64,000 nucleotides of DNA from Novispirillum itersonii (GCF_014205675.1 NZ_JACIIX010000003.1:248001-312000); one strand, 5' to 3'; positions 36,575 to 46,179 are shown, counted from the stretch's first letter. Program-made: numbers and translations. The notes: a model not told the origin generated them from the letters alone.

Positions 36575-39487
36575 ATGCGTGCAGGCTTATCCTCCCGGTC
36601 AGCAGACTTTCTGAAGCACGCCAGTACGGCTGAAATCTTTCAGGCTGCCGGTGTTGTGGCGTCTGTCGGGCTGGTGGTGGTTGATGCGACCCGGACCGTC
36701 ACCCTGATCAATCCACAGGCCGGGCGTTTGCTGGGGGTGGATCCGGCGCGGATTCTGGGAAGCCGGATTGACGCGCTGCCGCCCTCTGAGCGGGAGAGTC
36801 TGTCCGCCCTTGCCGCCGTTCCGGCGGACGATGCCGGGAAGACCGGCGATCCCGACCGGGGAACGGTTCTGCTGCCGGGCGCGGAGGACGGGGGAGCCGG
36901 AATCCTTGACGTCTCAGTGCAGGTGCAGGGCCGGGGGGAGGATGCGGTCCGTGTATTCACCCTGCGCCGGGTTGAGGGCATGGATCCGGCCCGGCCGGAA
37001 CAGACCGGCGGCGCTGCGGCGGAAGACCGCCTTGGTATGCTGGCTACCGGCCTGCCGGGACTGGTGTTCCACCGGGTCATGCACCCGGACGGACGGATTG
37101 AGTATCCTTTCTTTTCCGGGGGGGTCCGCGATGCGCTGGGCTATGCCCCGTCGGAAATGCGGGTGACTCCGGACGGATGCCTTGGCTGTCTGCACTGGGC
37201 GGACCGCGATGAGTATATGGACCGGATCCGCCGGTCCGCGATTGATCTGACTCCATACAGCGAAACCGTCCGGGCGGTGACCCGCGACGGCAAAATCCGC
37301 TGGCTGTCAGGAACGGCCCGGCCGGAGCGGATGGAAACCGGAGAAATCCGCTGGGATTGCGTGCTGATTGATGTCAGCGAACGGATGCTGGCCGAGCAGC
37401 GCCTGAGCATGATCATGGATCATGCAGCGGACGGCATTCTGACCTTTGATGATCTGGGGACGATTGAACTGATCAATGTCGCCGCCGCCCGGGTCTTTGG
37501 TCTGCCGGAGGAGGCGTTGCAGGGGCAGTCCGTTTTCTCCCTGATGCCGGATCCGCAGGCCGGGGAATACCGGCAGGCGCTGGCCGGGCATATCGAGCGG
37601 GGTGGGGGCTGGATTATCGGGGCGGGACCGCATGAGATGACCGTGCAGCGTCGGAATGGCCATCTGATTCCGGTTGAGTTGACAGTTTCTGAGGTTTCTT
37701 CCGCCGGACAGCGGACTTTTGTGGCGGTTGTCCGCGATATTACCCACCGCAAAGAGACCGAGGCGCGTCTGCATGCCACGGAACACCGCCTGCTGAGCAT
37801 CACGGAGAACCTACAGGGCATGGTGTTCCAGATGCGGGCCGTGCCGGGGAAGGGCGGTGGCCGTTTTGTGTACGCCAGCGATGGCTGCCGGGACCTTCTG
37901 GGGGTCCTGCCGGATGATCTGGTTCTGGATCCGCAGGTTTTTCAGTCCCTGATGGAGCCGGATCAGGCAGCGGTCTTCACGCAGGCGCTGGAACAGTCGG
38001 CCGAGCGTTTTGATCCGCTGGAACTGGATCTCTTCCTACAGGCCCGCAGCGGGATCGGGCACTGGGTCCGGTTTCTGGCGACGCCCCGGGTGACGGAAGA
38101 CGGACAGGTGATGTGGGATGGCGTGGCGCTGGATGTCACCGACCGCAAGCGGGTGGAAGATGAGCTGACCTTCCTCGCCTATTATGACCCCCTGACCCGT
38201 CTGGGGAACCGGGCTTTATTCCTGGATCGCTTTCCGGCCGCCCGCGCTGATGCCGACCACAATCGTAGTATGGTTGCGGTCCTGATGTTGGGGCTGGACC
38301 GCTTCACCATGATTAACACCACCTGCGGCCATGATGTCGGGGATCAGGTGTTGCGTCAGGTCGCCGTGCATCTTCAGTCTCTGGCCGGGTCGGGGGCGCT
38401 GGTCTGCCGGACCGGTGGCGACCAGTTTCTGATTCTGGCCCCCGGCCTGAAAGACCGGGACGGGCTGGGAGCATTGCTGACGCGAATTGCCGAAGCCTTT
38501 GAAACGCCTCTGCTTCTTGGCGAAATGGAATTCGATCTGTCGCTGTCTTCCGGGGTGTCTGTTTATCCCCGGGATGGGCTGGACGCGGACACGCTGATCC
38601 GCCATGCCGAAGCGGCGCTGCACCGGGCCAAGGCGCAGGGGCCGGGCGGCATGGAAATCTATACAGAGGCACTGGGCCGCCGGGCCAGCCAGATGCTGAC
38701 CCTGCGGCAGAAAATCCGCCGGGGTCTGGATGCCGGGGAATTCATTGCCCATTTCCAGCCAAAGGTGGAAACCGCGACCGGCAGAATTGTCGGGCTGGAG
38801 GCGCTGGCGCGGTGGTCCACGGCGGACCGGGGGTTGGTGCCACCCTCAGAATTTATTGAAATTGCTGAAGAATATGGCCTGATCGATGCGATTTGCGAGC
38901 AGGTGATGACGGATTCCTGCCGGTGGATCCGGGATTGGCAGGCGCAGGGGGCGATACCGGTTCCGGTGGCGGTCAACGTTTCGGGGCGGCAGTTCCACAA
39001 CAGCAGGCTTCTGCTGGGTCAGATCCGCTCCGCACTGGAGACATGGCAGGTTTCCCCTGATCTTCTGGAGCTGGAACTGACGGAATCGTCGGCGATGGCC
39101 GATCCCGCACAGGCCATCTCTGTTGTTACTCAATTGAAAGATATGGGAATTTTCTGCGCGATTGATGACTTCGGCACCGGATATTCCTCGCTTTCCGTCC
39201 TCCGCCGGTTTCCGATCCGCTATCTGAAGATTGACCGCTCTTTCATCAATGGGGTGTCGCACAGCGGGGAAGATGCGGCCATCGTCCGGGCGGTGATCGC
39301 CATGGCGCGGGCTCTGGGTCTGTCGGTGGTGGCGGAAGGGATTGAAACCTCTGCACAATGGGCCTTCCTGCGTCAGGAAGGGTGCGATCAGGGGCAGGGC
39401 TATCTGTTTTCCCGCCCGGTTGCCGGGGCGGTGATCGCAGGACTGTTGCAGACGGTCTTTGTGGGTGCGCCGCAGGTCGGTTCATAA
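36575..39487 (+). CDS. PAS-GGDEF-EAL c-di-GMP protein, degenerate cyclase
   Basis: 970 residues from ATG 36575 (AAGGGGG upstream). No membrane segments. Four PAS-type regions precede the output: about 15-140, 150-280, 280-410 and 415-540, with linkers DVSERML, DITHRKE and DVTDRKR. The GGDEF domain (about 545-700) has GGDQF at 614-618 and no RxxD I-site, so it is probably inactive or a GTP sensor. The EAL domain (about 720-965) has EAL at 742-744, NVSGRQF, ELTES, DDFGTG at 864-869, K-I-D and EGIET, the complete metal and catalytic set. I infer a sensor-controlled c-di-GMP phosphodiesterase. Two in-frame ATGs further upstream are possible starts. Confidence 0.92.
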   Translation: MRAGLSSRSADFLKHASTAEIFQAAGVVASVGLVVVDATRTVTLINPQAGRLLGVDPARILGSRIDALPPSERESLSALAAVPADDAGKTGDPDRGTVLLPGAEDGGAGILDVSVQVQGRGEDAVRVFTLRRVEGMDPARPEQTGGAAAEDRLGMLATGLPGLVFHRVMHPDGRIEYPFFSGGVRDALGYAPSEMRVTPDGCLGCLHWADRDEYMDRIRRSAIDLTPYSETVRAVTRDGKIRWLSGTARPERMETGEIRWDCVLIDVSERMLAEQRLSMIMDHAADGILTFDDLGTIELINVAAARVFGLPEEALQGQSVFSLMPDPQAGEYRQALAGHIERGGGWIIGAGPHEMTVQRRNGHLIPVELTVSEVSSAGQRTFVAVVRDITHRKETEARLHATEHRLLSITENLQGMVFQMRAVPGKGGGRFVYASDGCRDLLGVLPDDLVLDPQVFQSLMEPDQAAVFTQALEQSAERFDPLELDLFLQARSGIGHWVRFLATPRVTEDGQVMWDGVALDVTDRKRVEDELTFLAYYDPLTRLGNRALFLDRFPAARADADHNRSMVAVLMLGLDRFTMINTTCGHDVGDQVLRQVAVHLQSLAGSGALVCRTGGDQFLILAPGLKDRDGLGALLTRIAEAFETPLLLGEMEFDLSLSSGVSVYPRDGLDADTLIRHAEAALHRAKAQGPGGMEIYTEALGRRASQMLTLRQKIRRGLDAGEFIAHFQPKVETATGRIVGLEALARWSTADRGLVPPSEFIEIAEEYGLIDAICEQVMTDSCRWIRDWQAQGAIPVPVAVNVSGRQFHNSRLLLGQIRSALETWQVSPDLLELELTESSAMADPAQAISVVTQLKDMGIFCAIDDFGTGYSSLSVLRRFPIRYLKIDRSFINGVSHSGEDAAIVRAVIAMARALGLSVVAEGIETSAQWAFLRQEGCDQGQGYLFSRPVAGAVIAGLLQTVFVGAPQVGS

Positions 39488-39936
39488 ATCATTAAATATC
39501 AACAGGCTATCATTCTCTTGACCGGCCTTACTGGCAGAGCGGGTGCGCGTATTTCGCGTATTTTCCTAAGACCTCTCCTTGCGGCCATTTCGGAACCGCA
39601 GTGGATATCTGCGAATGTAGGTGATTTCCGAGGGATCACCAAGTCGGCGCCTTCTTCTGTAGGTGCGATAAAAATTTTTATAAAACAATGAATTAGTCTG
39701 ATATTTTCATGTGCTTTCGGAGAGTCTCCTGCTGACGCCGCTGTCCGTCCGTGCGTTGGGCGCAGGGGCAGCCGGAAAAGAAGATTGCCAAGGGTGGTGT
39801 GGTCTGCAAATGTAGTTAAAATTATGCCTGCACCGGTGTTTCCGTTGCGAAATCGGTATGGTGGCGTGATCGGACACCGCCATTTTTTCGTGACAGGGCC
39901 GCAGGTTGACCAGACTCGGATGGTTTTTCTACCACT
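39488..39936. other. AT-rich intergenic region, no protein gene
   Basis: 449 bases, richer in A and T than its surroundings (for example AAAAATTTTTATAAAAC near 39670). It contains a short dyad GGTGAT/ATCACC at about 39622-39641. A terminator-like hairpin lies at its end (next entry). Could hold an unrecognised small RNA or the promoter for the J-domain gene. Confidence 0.5.
39858..39888 (+). terminator. Terminator-like hairpin before the J-domain gene
   Basis: ATGGTGG pairs with CCGCCAT (one G-U, then a C-A mismatch and two more pairs), followed by TTTTTT. It lies 370 bases after the EAL gene and 49 before the J-domain start. Confidence 0.5.
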
Positions 39937-40638
39937 ATGGCGACCTTAAAAGACTCTTATACCCTATCGTGCTCCTCGGCTTTCCGGGAGGCGGTCCTTG
40001 CGCTGGCGGAGCGCCGCCATGTCAATGCCGGGGATGTGGCCCGCTCGGTGATGCTGGTGGTGCCAGAGCCGGTTATTGAGGCCTTCGCCGACCCGGGGGA
40101 ACCCCCGGAGGATGACCGCGAAACGGTTGTGCTGAAATCCGGCCGGGCAGAAGGGCGGCCGTGGAAGCGCAAGCCGCGGCTTCAGGTGCGCCTTCCCCCG
40201 GGTCTGACGGTCCCCTTCATCCGCAAAGCCTTGAATCTGGCCCTTGCACTCGATGGCGGAACGATGTCGCTGGATGTCGACCACCCGGATGCGCTGGATG
40301 CCCGGCAGGCCGAGGTTGCCGCAGCGGAAGCCGAGCGGGCGCGCGACGAGGAACGACGTCAGAAACAGAAGGAGCTGATGGCCCTGCGGGAGGAAATTGA
40401 CCGCCTGCGGACGGTGATCAGTGTGCTGTCCTTTGACCCGCTGCCCAATGGCGTCACCACCCGGGCAGAAGCCCTGCACATTCTGGGATTTTCGCCTTAT
40501 TCCGACCCCAGCGCCCGGGAAATACGGGCGCGGTTCCGGATGCTGGCGACGGTCCACCATCCGGACAGCTCCTATGGCAATCACAACCGGATGAGTCAGC
40601 TCAATGCGGCGATGGACATGCTGCGGAAGGCGGGCTGA
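39937..40638 (+). CDS. J-domain protein
   Basis: 233 residues. The C-terminal 60 residues form a J domain: EALHILGFSPYSDPSAREI, then ATVHHPDSSYGNHNRMSQLN with the essential HPD loop (near residue 208). It would recruit and stimulate a DnaK-type Hsp70. Residues 1-110 form a separate small domain (SYTLSCSSAFREAVLALAERRHV, then VPEPVIEAF) and a charged helix (about 130-165) precedes the J domain. The N-terminal part is not one I recognise. Convergent with the carbinolamine dehydratase gene. Confidence 0.82.
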   Translation: MATLKDSYTLSCSSAFREAVLALAERRHVNAGDVARSVMLVVPEPVIEAFADPGEPPEDDRETVVLKSGRAEGRPWKRKPRLQVRLPPGLTVPFIRKALNLALALDGGTMSLDVDHPDALDARQAEVAAAEAERARDEERRQKQKELMALREEIDRLRTVISVLSFDPLPNGVTTRAEALHILGFSPYSDPSAREIRARFRMLATVHHPDSSYGNHNRMSQLNAAMDMLRKAG

Positions 40639-40665
40639 CCGGAGGGCGGAACCGGCGTATCACGT

Positions 40666-40995
40666 TCAGAATGCGCCGGACTCCCGCGCCAGCCGGTCAA
40701 TCACCCCGGCCAGTTGCAGGTCCAGCGCCGTCAGGGTTCCGGCGTCGTGGGTGGTCAGGCTGATGCTGACCGTGGCATAGACGTTGCTCCAGTCCGGATG
40801 ATGGTTCATCCGCTCGGCCTCCAGCGCGACCCGGGTCATGAAGCCGAAGGCGGCGGAGAAATCCTCGAAGCGCAGGCTGCGGCTGAGGGCCGCGCCGTCA
40901 GGCCTGACCGTCCACTGCGGCAGCATCCGGGGCAGGGCGTCCCGCTCGCTGGCGGTTAACGGCTGAGGGCAGGCTGCTTTTCTATCCGTCGTCAT
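40666..40995 (-). CDS. phhB: 4a-hydroxytetrahydrobiopterin dehydratase
   Basis: 109 residues. [20 protein letters not shown], then [10 protein letters not shown] and [21 protein letters not shown], match the PCD/DCoH family with its paired histidines. It recycles pterin carbinolamine formed by phenylalanine hydroxylase. No phenylalanine hydroxylase gene is visible here, so it may have another pterin role. Divergent from the zinc-peptidase gene with 202 bases between them. Confidence 0.92.
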   Translation of the reverse strand: MTTDRKAACPQPLTASERDALPRMLPQWTVRPDGAALSRSLRFEDFSAAFGFMTRVALEAERMNHHPDWSNVYATVSISLTTHDAGTLTALDLQLAGVIDRLARESGAF

Positions 40996-41197
40996 CCTGT
41001 GGTCCTTTCAGAAACCTGCATCCGCAGCGGGCCGAAGGGTGCGCCGCAACAGGGCTGCGGCCTGAAAACGCTCTGGAAAGTCTGGCATTTCCACCCCATC
41101 TCCGGGAAGATGACCCATCCGCCCCGTGACAGCAAGACGGGGCTGGCGGACTCCGCGCCGCCACATCCGGGTCTGGTCTGTCCTCAGGGAGTGCCGC

Positions 41198-41605
41198 GTG
41201 TCTTCTGCCCCATCTTATACCGTTGCCCCGTCTCTGGCCGAGATCGATACGATCGCCCGTGACGCGATCCTGACCCTGCCGGCGGAGATTGCGGACCATG
41301 TCACCCAGCTGGTGGTACAGGTCGAAGACTTCCCGGATGCCGAGGTCGAGCGGGAAATGGAGCTGGAAAGCCCGTTTGAGCTGCTGGGCCTGTATCACGG
41401 CATTTCGCTGGCGGAAAAAAGCGTCGGCACGGTCTCCACCCAGCCGGACATGATCTTCCTCTACCGCCGCCCGATCCTTGATTACTGGTGTGAGACCGGG
41501 GAAGACCTGAGCCATCTGGTCCGCCATGTCATCATCCATGAGATCGGCCATCATTTCGGGCTGTCGGATGGGGATATGGACCGCATCGAGGCCAGCGTTC
41601 CCTGA
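41198..41605 (+). CDS. Small metallopeptidase (zincin, DUF1025-type)
   Basis: 135 residues. The segment VIIHEIGHHFGLSDGDMDRIE near the end is the HExxH-x-x-G/H zinc motif typical of PF06262. Upstream parts (VQVEDFPDAEV, ELLGLYHG, IFLYRRPI) also match. GTG 41198 is taken as start, since GGGAG lies 6 bases before it and earlier residues are not family-like. It ends 59 bases before the Lon-like gene. Substrate unknown. Confidence 0.88.
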   Translation: MSSAPSYTVAPSLAEIDTIARDAILTLPAEIADHVTQLVVQVEDFPDAEVEREMELESPFELLGLYHGISLAEKSVGTVSTQPDMIFLYRRPILDYWCETGEDLSHLVRHVIIHEIGHHFGLSDGDMDRIEASVP

Positions 41606-41664
41606 TCCGTCCCACCCGGTTTTCCGCTTCCGTCCTTCCGTTTTACGGTCCGCAGGTGCCGCCG

Positions 41665-44166
41665 ATGCCCGAGACATTCTCTCCGTCCCCGTTCTTTCCC
41701 GATCCGCTGCCGCCGGAGCTTCTGGCCCGGCGCATTGATCCGGCGCTGGTGCCCTATGATGTCTCCAGCGACGCCCCGCCTTTTGATCAGCCGATCGGGC
41801 AGGACCGGGCGATTGAGGCGGTCCGGTTTGCTCTGGGAATGAACGGTCCGGGGTATAACCTGTTCTGTATGGGGCCTGAGGGGACCGGAAAGTCCAGTCT
41901 GGTCCGCCGTTATCTGGCCGAGGCGGCGGCGGCGCTGCCGGTGCCGCAGGACTGGGTTTATGTCTATAACTTCGCGGATTCCTACCGGCCACGGGCGCTG
42001 ACCCTTCCGGCCGGGCGGGCCCGTCAGTTCGCCCGCGATATGGATTCTCTGGTTGAGGAACTGCGCCACGCCTTGCCTGCGGCGTTTGAGGCCGATGACT
42101 ACCGCCAGCAGCGCAAGGCGTTGGAGGAAGCGGTCAAGCAGCGGCAGGAACAGGCGCTGGACGACCACCGGGCCCGGGCCGAGGCGAAGGGGATTGCGCT
42201 GGTCCGCACCCCGATGGGGCTGGCGCTGGCCCCGGAGAAGGATGGCGAGGTCCTGACCCCCGATGATTTCCATAAGCTTCCGGAAGAGGAACAGCAGCAG
42301 CTGAAGGAGGCGATGGGGATCCTTCAGCACGATCTGGAAGAAGCCCTGCGTCAGGCCCCGCAGTGGGAGCGTGACAAGCGGGAGAAGATCAAGGCGCTGG
42401 ATGCGGATACCGCCGACCGGGTGGTCAGGCTGGAGATCGCCGAGCGGAAAGAGATCTATGCCGACTGTCCGCAGGTGCTCGACTACCTCGATCAGGCCCA
42501 TGCCGACCTGAAGGACAATGCCACCCTGTTCCTGACGGACCCGCAGGAGCAGGACCCGCAGGACGGGGTGCCGCCCTATTTGCGCAAGGTGGGGGATGAG
42601 GCCCGCTTCCGCCGCTACCGGGTCAATGTGCTGATTGATCACGACGGCGCAACGGTTGCCCCGGTGGTGATGGAAGACCATCCGACCCAGCCCGCGCTGG
42701 TGGGGCGGATTGAGCACCGCCAGCAGCTGGGGGCCTTGATCACCGATTTCCATCTGATCAAGCCGGGAGCCCTGCACCGGGCCAACGGCGGGTTTCTGAT
42801 GCTGGAAGCCCGGAAACTCCTTCAGAATTCCTTCGCCTACGATGACCTTAAGCGGGCCCTGCGCAAGGGCGAGATCCGGATTGAGGTGCCCGGTGGGGCC
42901 TGGGGGATGTGGTCGACGCAGGCGATGGAGCCGGAACCGATTCCCCTTCAGGTGAAAGTCGTTCTGGTCGGGGAACCGGCGACCTTCTATCTGCTGTCGG
43001 AATATGATCCGGACTTCAGCGGCCTGTTCAAGGTGGTGGCGGATTTCAACACCCACATTGACCGCACCCCGGAGACGGTGCGCGACTTCACGCTGGTGCT
43101 GGCCGAGATGGCCCGGCAGAAAGGCACGCTGCCGCTGCACCGGCTGGCCGCCGCCAAAATCGTGGAATATGGATCCCGTCTGGCGGAAGATGCCGAGCGG
43201 CTGACCACCCATATGGGGGATCTGGCTGATCTGATCCGCGAGGCCGATCATTTCGCCCGCGGTGCCCGGCAGGAGGTGATTTCGGCGGCCCATGTGGCCG
43301 AGGCGATCGACGGGCGGCGGCGGCGGTCCGGGCGGATCCCGGAAGCCCTTCAGGATGAGATCACCCGTGACATCATCCGCATTGAGACCGATGGCGAGGC
43401 GATCGGTGAGATTAATGGTCTGGCGGTGATGGAAGTCGGCCCCAATGCCTTTGGGAAGCCCAGCCGGATTTCCGCCCGGGTCCGGGCCGGGCGCGGCGAG
43501 GTGATTGATATCGAGCGGCAGGTTGATCTGGGCGGACCGACCCATTCCAAGGGCGTATTGATCCTGTCGTCGTTTCTGGCCCACCGCTTTGGCACCATGG
43601 AGCCGCTGCGCCTGACCGCCACCCTGACCTTTGAACAGTCCTATGGCATGGTTGACGGCGACTCCGCCTCCTCGACGGAACTGTATGCCCTGATGTCGGC
43701 GCTGTCCGAGGTTCCGATCCGGCAGTCTCTGGCCGTTACGGGGTCGGTGGACCAGTTTGGCCGGGTGCAGGCCATCGGCGGGGTGAATGAGAAGATCGAG
43801 GGGTTCTTCGATCTGTGTCTCAGCCGGGGTCTGACCGGGGATCACGGGGTGCTGATTCCGGCGTCGAATATCGCCCATCTGATGCTGCGGGATGATGTGG
43901 TGGAGGCCTGCGCCGACGGCGCGTTCCACATCTGGCCGATCCATCATATCGATGAGGGAATTTCCCTACTGACCGGAATTTCTGCCGGGGAGCAGGAGGA
44001 GGATGGCCAGTGGACCAGCGGCAGCATCAACCGCCGGGTTCAGGCCCGGCTGCGGGCGTTTGCCAAGGTCGGGGCGCTGGATGATCACGGTCTGGGTGAC
44101 GAGCCGCCGCCGCCGCGCCGGGGCGTGCGGATGGAGGAAGAGGCCGCCCGTCGCCGCCGTTGGTAA
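41665..44166 (+). CDS. Lon-like ATP-dependent protease (AAA_32 type)
   Basis: 833 residues. Walker A GPEGTGKS at 70-77, a long coiled insertion (about 125-265, rich in Glu/Gln), AAA core (VVLVGEPATFYLL, EYDPDFSGLFKVVADF) and a C-terminal Lon S16 peptidase domain. The catalytic dyad is S667 in DGDSAS and K710 in VNEKIEG. This is the orphan Lon family separate from LonA. Cytoplasmic. No substrate gene is evident in the neighbourhood. A bidirectional terminator follows. Confidence 0.9.
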   Translation: MPETFSPSPFFPDPLPPELLARRIDPALVPYDVSSDAPPFDQPIGQDRAIEAVRFALGMNGPGYNLFCMGPEGTGKSSLVRRYLAEAAAALPVPQDWVYVYNFADSYRPRALTLPAGRARQFARDMDSLVEELRHALPAAFEADDYRQQRKALEEAVKQRQEQALDDHRARAEAKGIALVRTPMGLALAPEKDGEVLTPDDFHKLPEEEQQQLKEAMGILQHDLEEALRQAPQWERDKREKIKALDADTADRVVRLEIAERKEIYADCPQVLDYLDQAHADLKDNATLFLTDPQEQDPQDGVPPYLRKVGDEARFRRYRVNVLIDHDGATVAPVVMEDHPTQPALVGRIEHRQQLGALITDFHLIKPGALHRANGGFLMLEARKLLQNSFAYDDLKRALRKGEIRIEVPGGAWGMWSTQAMEPEPIPLQVKVVLVGEPATFYLLSEYDPDFSGLFKVVADFNTHIDRTPETVRDFTLVLAEMARQKGTLPLHRLAAAKIVEYGSRLAEDAERLTTHMGDLADLIREADHFARGARQEVISAAHVAEAIDGRRRRSGRIPEALQDEITRDIIRIETDGEAIGEINGLAVMEVGPNAFGKPSRISARVRAGRGEVIDIERQVDLGGPTHSKGVLILSSFLAHRFGTMEPLRLTATLTFEQSYGMVDGDSASSTELYALMSALSEVPIRQSLAVTGSVDQFGRVQAIGGVNEKIEGFFDLCLSRGLTGDHGVLIPASNIAHLMLRDDVVEACADGAFHIWPIHHIDEGISLLTGISAGEQEEDGQWTSGSINRRVQARLRAFAKVGALDDHGLGDEPPPPRRGVRMEEEAARRRRW

Positions 44167-44185
44167 CGGGACCGGGGCAGAAATG

Positions 44186-44221
44186 AAAAACGGCGGAGTC
44201 CATCGGGGCTCCGCCGTTTTT
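44186..44221. terminator. Bidirectional terminator
   Basis: 13-bp perfect stem (44186-44198 with 44209-44221), A-run on the left and T-run on the right. It serves the convergent Lon-like and dapC genes. Confidence 0.92.
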
Positions 44222-44240
44222 CCGTCTTCAGGGACCGGGG

Positions 44241-45431
44241 TTACACCACGGCGGCGATCCGGGTCAGGATCTTGCGGGTGGTGTCCAGATCATGGACCAG
44301 CGCCACGCGGATGTAGTCGGTGGCGCAGTTGCTGCCATCGGCGCTGGCCTGAGCCAGATAGGCCCCGGGCAGCACCTTGACCCCAGCCTCCTGCCACAGG
44401 CGGCGGGTGGCCTGCTCGCCGTCGCCGGTCTTCAGCCACAGGAAGAAGCCGCCTGCCGGTATCACCGACCCGAAGCGGGGGCCGAGCAGATCCTGCGCCA
44501 GAGTCAGCTTCTGCTGGTACAGCGAGCGGTTCTCAATGGCGTGGGCCTCATCCCCCCACAGGGCGGTGGCAGCGGCCACCACCGGCAGCGGCATTCCGGC
44601 GCAGGAATAGGACCGCAGCTTGGCGAAGCGGGCGATCAGGTCCGGATCCCCGGCCACGAAGCCGGAGCGCAGACCCGGCACGCTGGACCGTTTCGACAGG
44701 GAGTTGAACACCAGCACGTTCTTCAGCGAGCCGCCAAGATCCCGGCAGGCTTCCAGCGCGCCCGGCGGCGGGGTGTCGGAATAGATTTCGGAATAGCATT
44801 CGTCGGCGATCAGCACGAAGTCATGCTTCCGCGCCAGCTCGATCATGTGCTTCCACTGGTCCAGTGTCGCCACCGCGCCCTGCGGGTTGGCGGGGGAGCA
44901 CAGGGTGACGACGGCGGCACGGGCCAGCGTCTCTTCCGGCAGGCTGTCAAAGTCCGGCAGGAAGCCGGTTTCTTCGGTGGCGTCCACCAGCACCGGCTCG
45001 GCACCGGTCATCAGCGCCCCGGCGTAATACACCTGATAGAACGGGTTCGGCATGATCGCGGTCGGGCGCTTGCCGTTCTTCAGCTCCGGGACGATGATCT
45101 CGTGGATCATGTACAGCCCCTCGCGGGAGCCGGATACCGGCAGCAGGTGGCGGTCCGCCTCAATCATGCCGTCGGGCAGGTCATAGCGGTTGGTCAGCCA
45201 GCGGGCGAGGGTGGCGCGGTAGTCCGGGGTGCCATTCACCGGCGGATACTTGCTCCACAGGGCATTGGCCGCCGCCAGCGCCGGGGCGACCAGCGCCGGA
45301 ACCGGATGTTGCGGTTCGCCAATGGAACAGATCAGCGGATCCTGACCGGGGGTCAGCCCGTCCAGCAGGGTGTTCAGGCGGGCAAACGGATAGTCGGTTA
45401 GAAGGTCGGGGCGGCTGTTGAGGTGCAACAT
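44241..45431 (-). CDS. dapC: Aminotransferase, succinyldiaminopimelate type
   Basis: 396 residues, PLP fold type I. The opening SRPDLLTDYPFARLNTLLDG resembles DapC. Further signatures are SIGEPQHPVP, SGSREGLYM, NPFYQVYYAGA, DECYSEIY and SLSKRSS with the PLP lysine at K247. Likely makes N-succinyl-LL-DAP (or related) in the lysine pathway, pairing with dapF at 14151. Narrow substrate choice cannot be proven. Start at 45431; a longer leader to 45506 is not conserved-looking. Confidence 0.85.
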   Translation of the reverse strand: MLHLNSRPDLLTDYPFARLNTLLDGLTPGQDPLICSIGEPQHPVPALVAPALAAANALWSKYPPVNGTPDYRATLARWLTNRYDLPDGMIEADRHLLPVSGSREGLYMIHEIIVPELKNGKRPTAIMPNPFYQVYYAGALMTGAEPVLVDATEETGFLPDFDSLPEETLARAAVVTLCSPANPQGAVATLDQWKHMIELARKHDFVLIADECYSEIYSDTPPPGALEACRDLGGSLKNVLVFNSLSKRSSVPGLRSGFVAGDPDLIARFAKLRSYSCAGMPLPVVAAATALWGDEAHAIENRSLYQQKLTLAQDLLGPRFGSVIPAGGFFLWLKTGDGEQATRRLWQEAGVKVLPGAYLAQASADGSNCATDYIRVALVHDLDTTRKILTRIAAVV

Positions 45432-45531
45432 GGGAGTCACTCGCGGCGGACGCTGAAACAATGCCGGGAGCGTAGCCGGTTCCCGCCGCCGCCGTCCAGA
45501 CGGCACCGGTCTCCGGGATGCCGCCTTTTTG

Positions 45532-46179
45532 TCATGAGGTCATGACGGAATGTACGGCCTCCGCCACCCGCTGCCGCAGGACCGGCAGGGCCTCAGCCTC
45601 AAACCACGGGTTCTTTTTCAGCCATGCGGTGTTGCGCCAGCTTGGATGCGGCAGCGGAAAGAACGCCGGGCCGTAGTCCCGCCAGTGGGCGACGGTGGCG
45701 GTCATGGTCGGCTGGCGGGCCGGGCCCAGCCACCAGCCCTGCGCATACTGGCCGATCAGCAGGGTCAAGGTCACGGCGGGCAGGGCGGCCCGCATCCAGG
45801 CCTGCCACAGCGGCGCGCACTCGGGGCGGGGTGGGTTATCGCCGCCTTTGGGGTTGGCACCCGGATAGCACAGACCCATCGGAACGATAGCGACGCGGTC
45901 CTCGTCATAGAAAACCTCCGGCGGCAGGGCCAGCCACTGCCGCAGCCGGGTGCCGGAGGCATCATCCCATGGGATCCCGCTGGCATGAACTCTGGTGCCG
46001 GGGGCCTGCCCGACGATCAGCAGCCGGGCCGGGGGATTGCCCCGCAGGACCGGGCGCGGGCCGAGGGGCAGGACGGGGGCACAGACCGTGCAGGCCCGGG
46101 CGGCGGCTTTCACCGTCTCCACCGTCTCCACCGTCTCCACCGGCTCCGGTCGGCCGGGGGGAAGGGCGGGTGTTACCAT
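45532..46179 (-). CDS. Uracil-DNA glycosylase superfamily protein with Fe-S-type cysteines
   Basis: 215 residues. IVGQAPGTRVHASGIPWDD matches the active-site motif of the UDG superfamily, HPSWRN is the C-terminal loop. Cysteines at C30/C33 (CTVC) and two later (GLCYPG, PECAPLW) fit the 4Fe-4S pattern of families 4 and 5. A nine-base in-frame tandem repeat near the start gives VETVETVETV. The ATG overlaps the end of the sirtuin gene by 7 bases, so the two are coupled. Possible base-excision repair enzyme. Confidence 0.82.
   Translation of the reverse strand: MVTPALPPGRPEPVETVETVETVKAAARACTVCAPVLPLGPRPVLRGNPPARLLIVGQAPGTRVHASGIPWDDASGTRLRQWLALPPEVFYDEDRVAIVPMGLCYPGANPKGGDNPPRPECAPLWQAWMRAALPAVTLTLLIGQYAQGWWLGPARQPTMTATVAHWRDYGPAFFPLPHPSWRNTAWLKKNPWFEAEALPVLRQRVAEAVHSVMTS
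46104..46140. repeat. 9-bp tandem repeat in the UDG gene
   Basis: Four copies of CACCGTCTC (reading GAG-ACG-GTG on the coding strand) encode (VET)n near the N-terminus, residues 14-23. The last copy is mutated. Confidence 0.85.
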
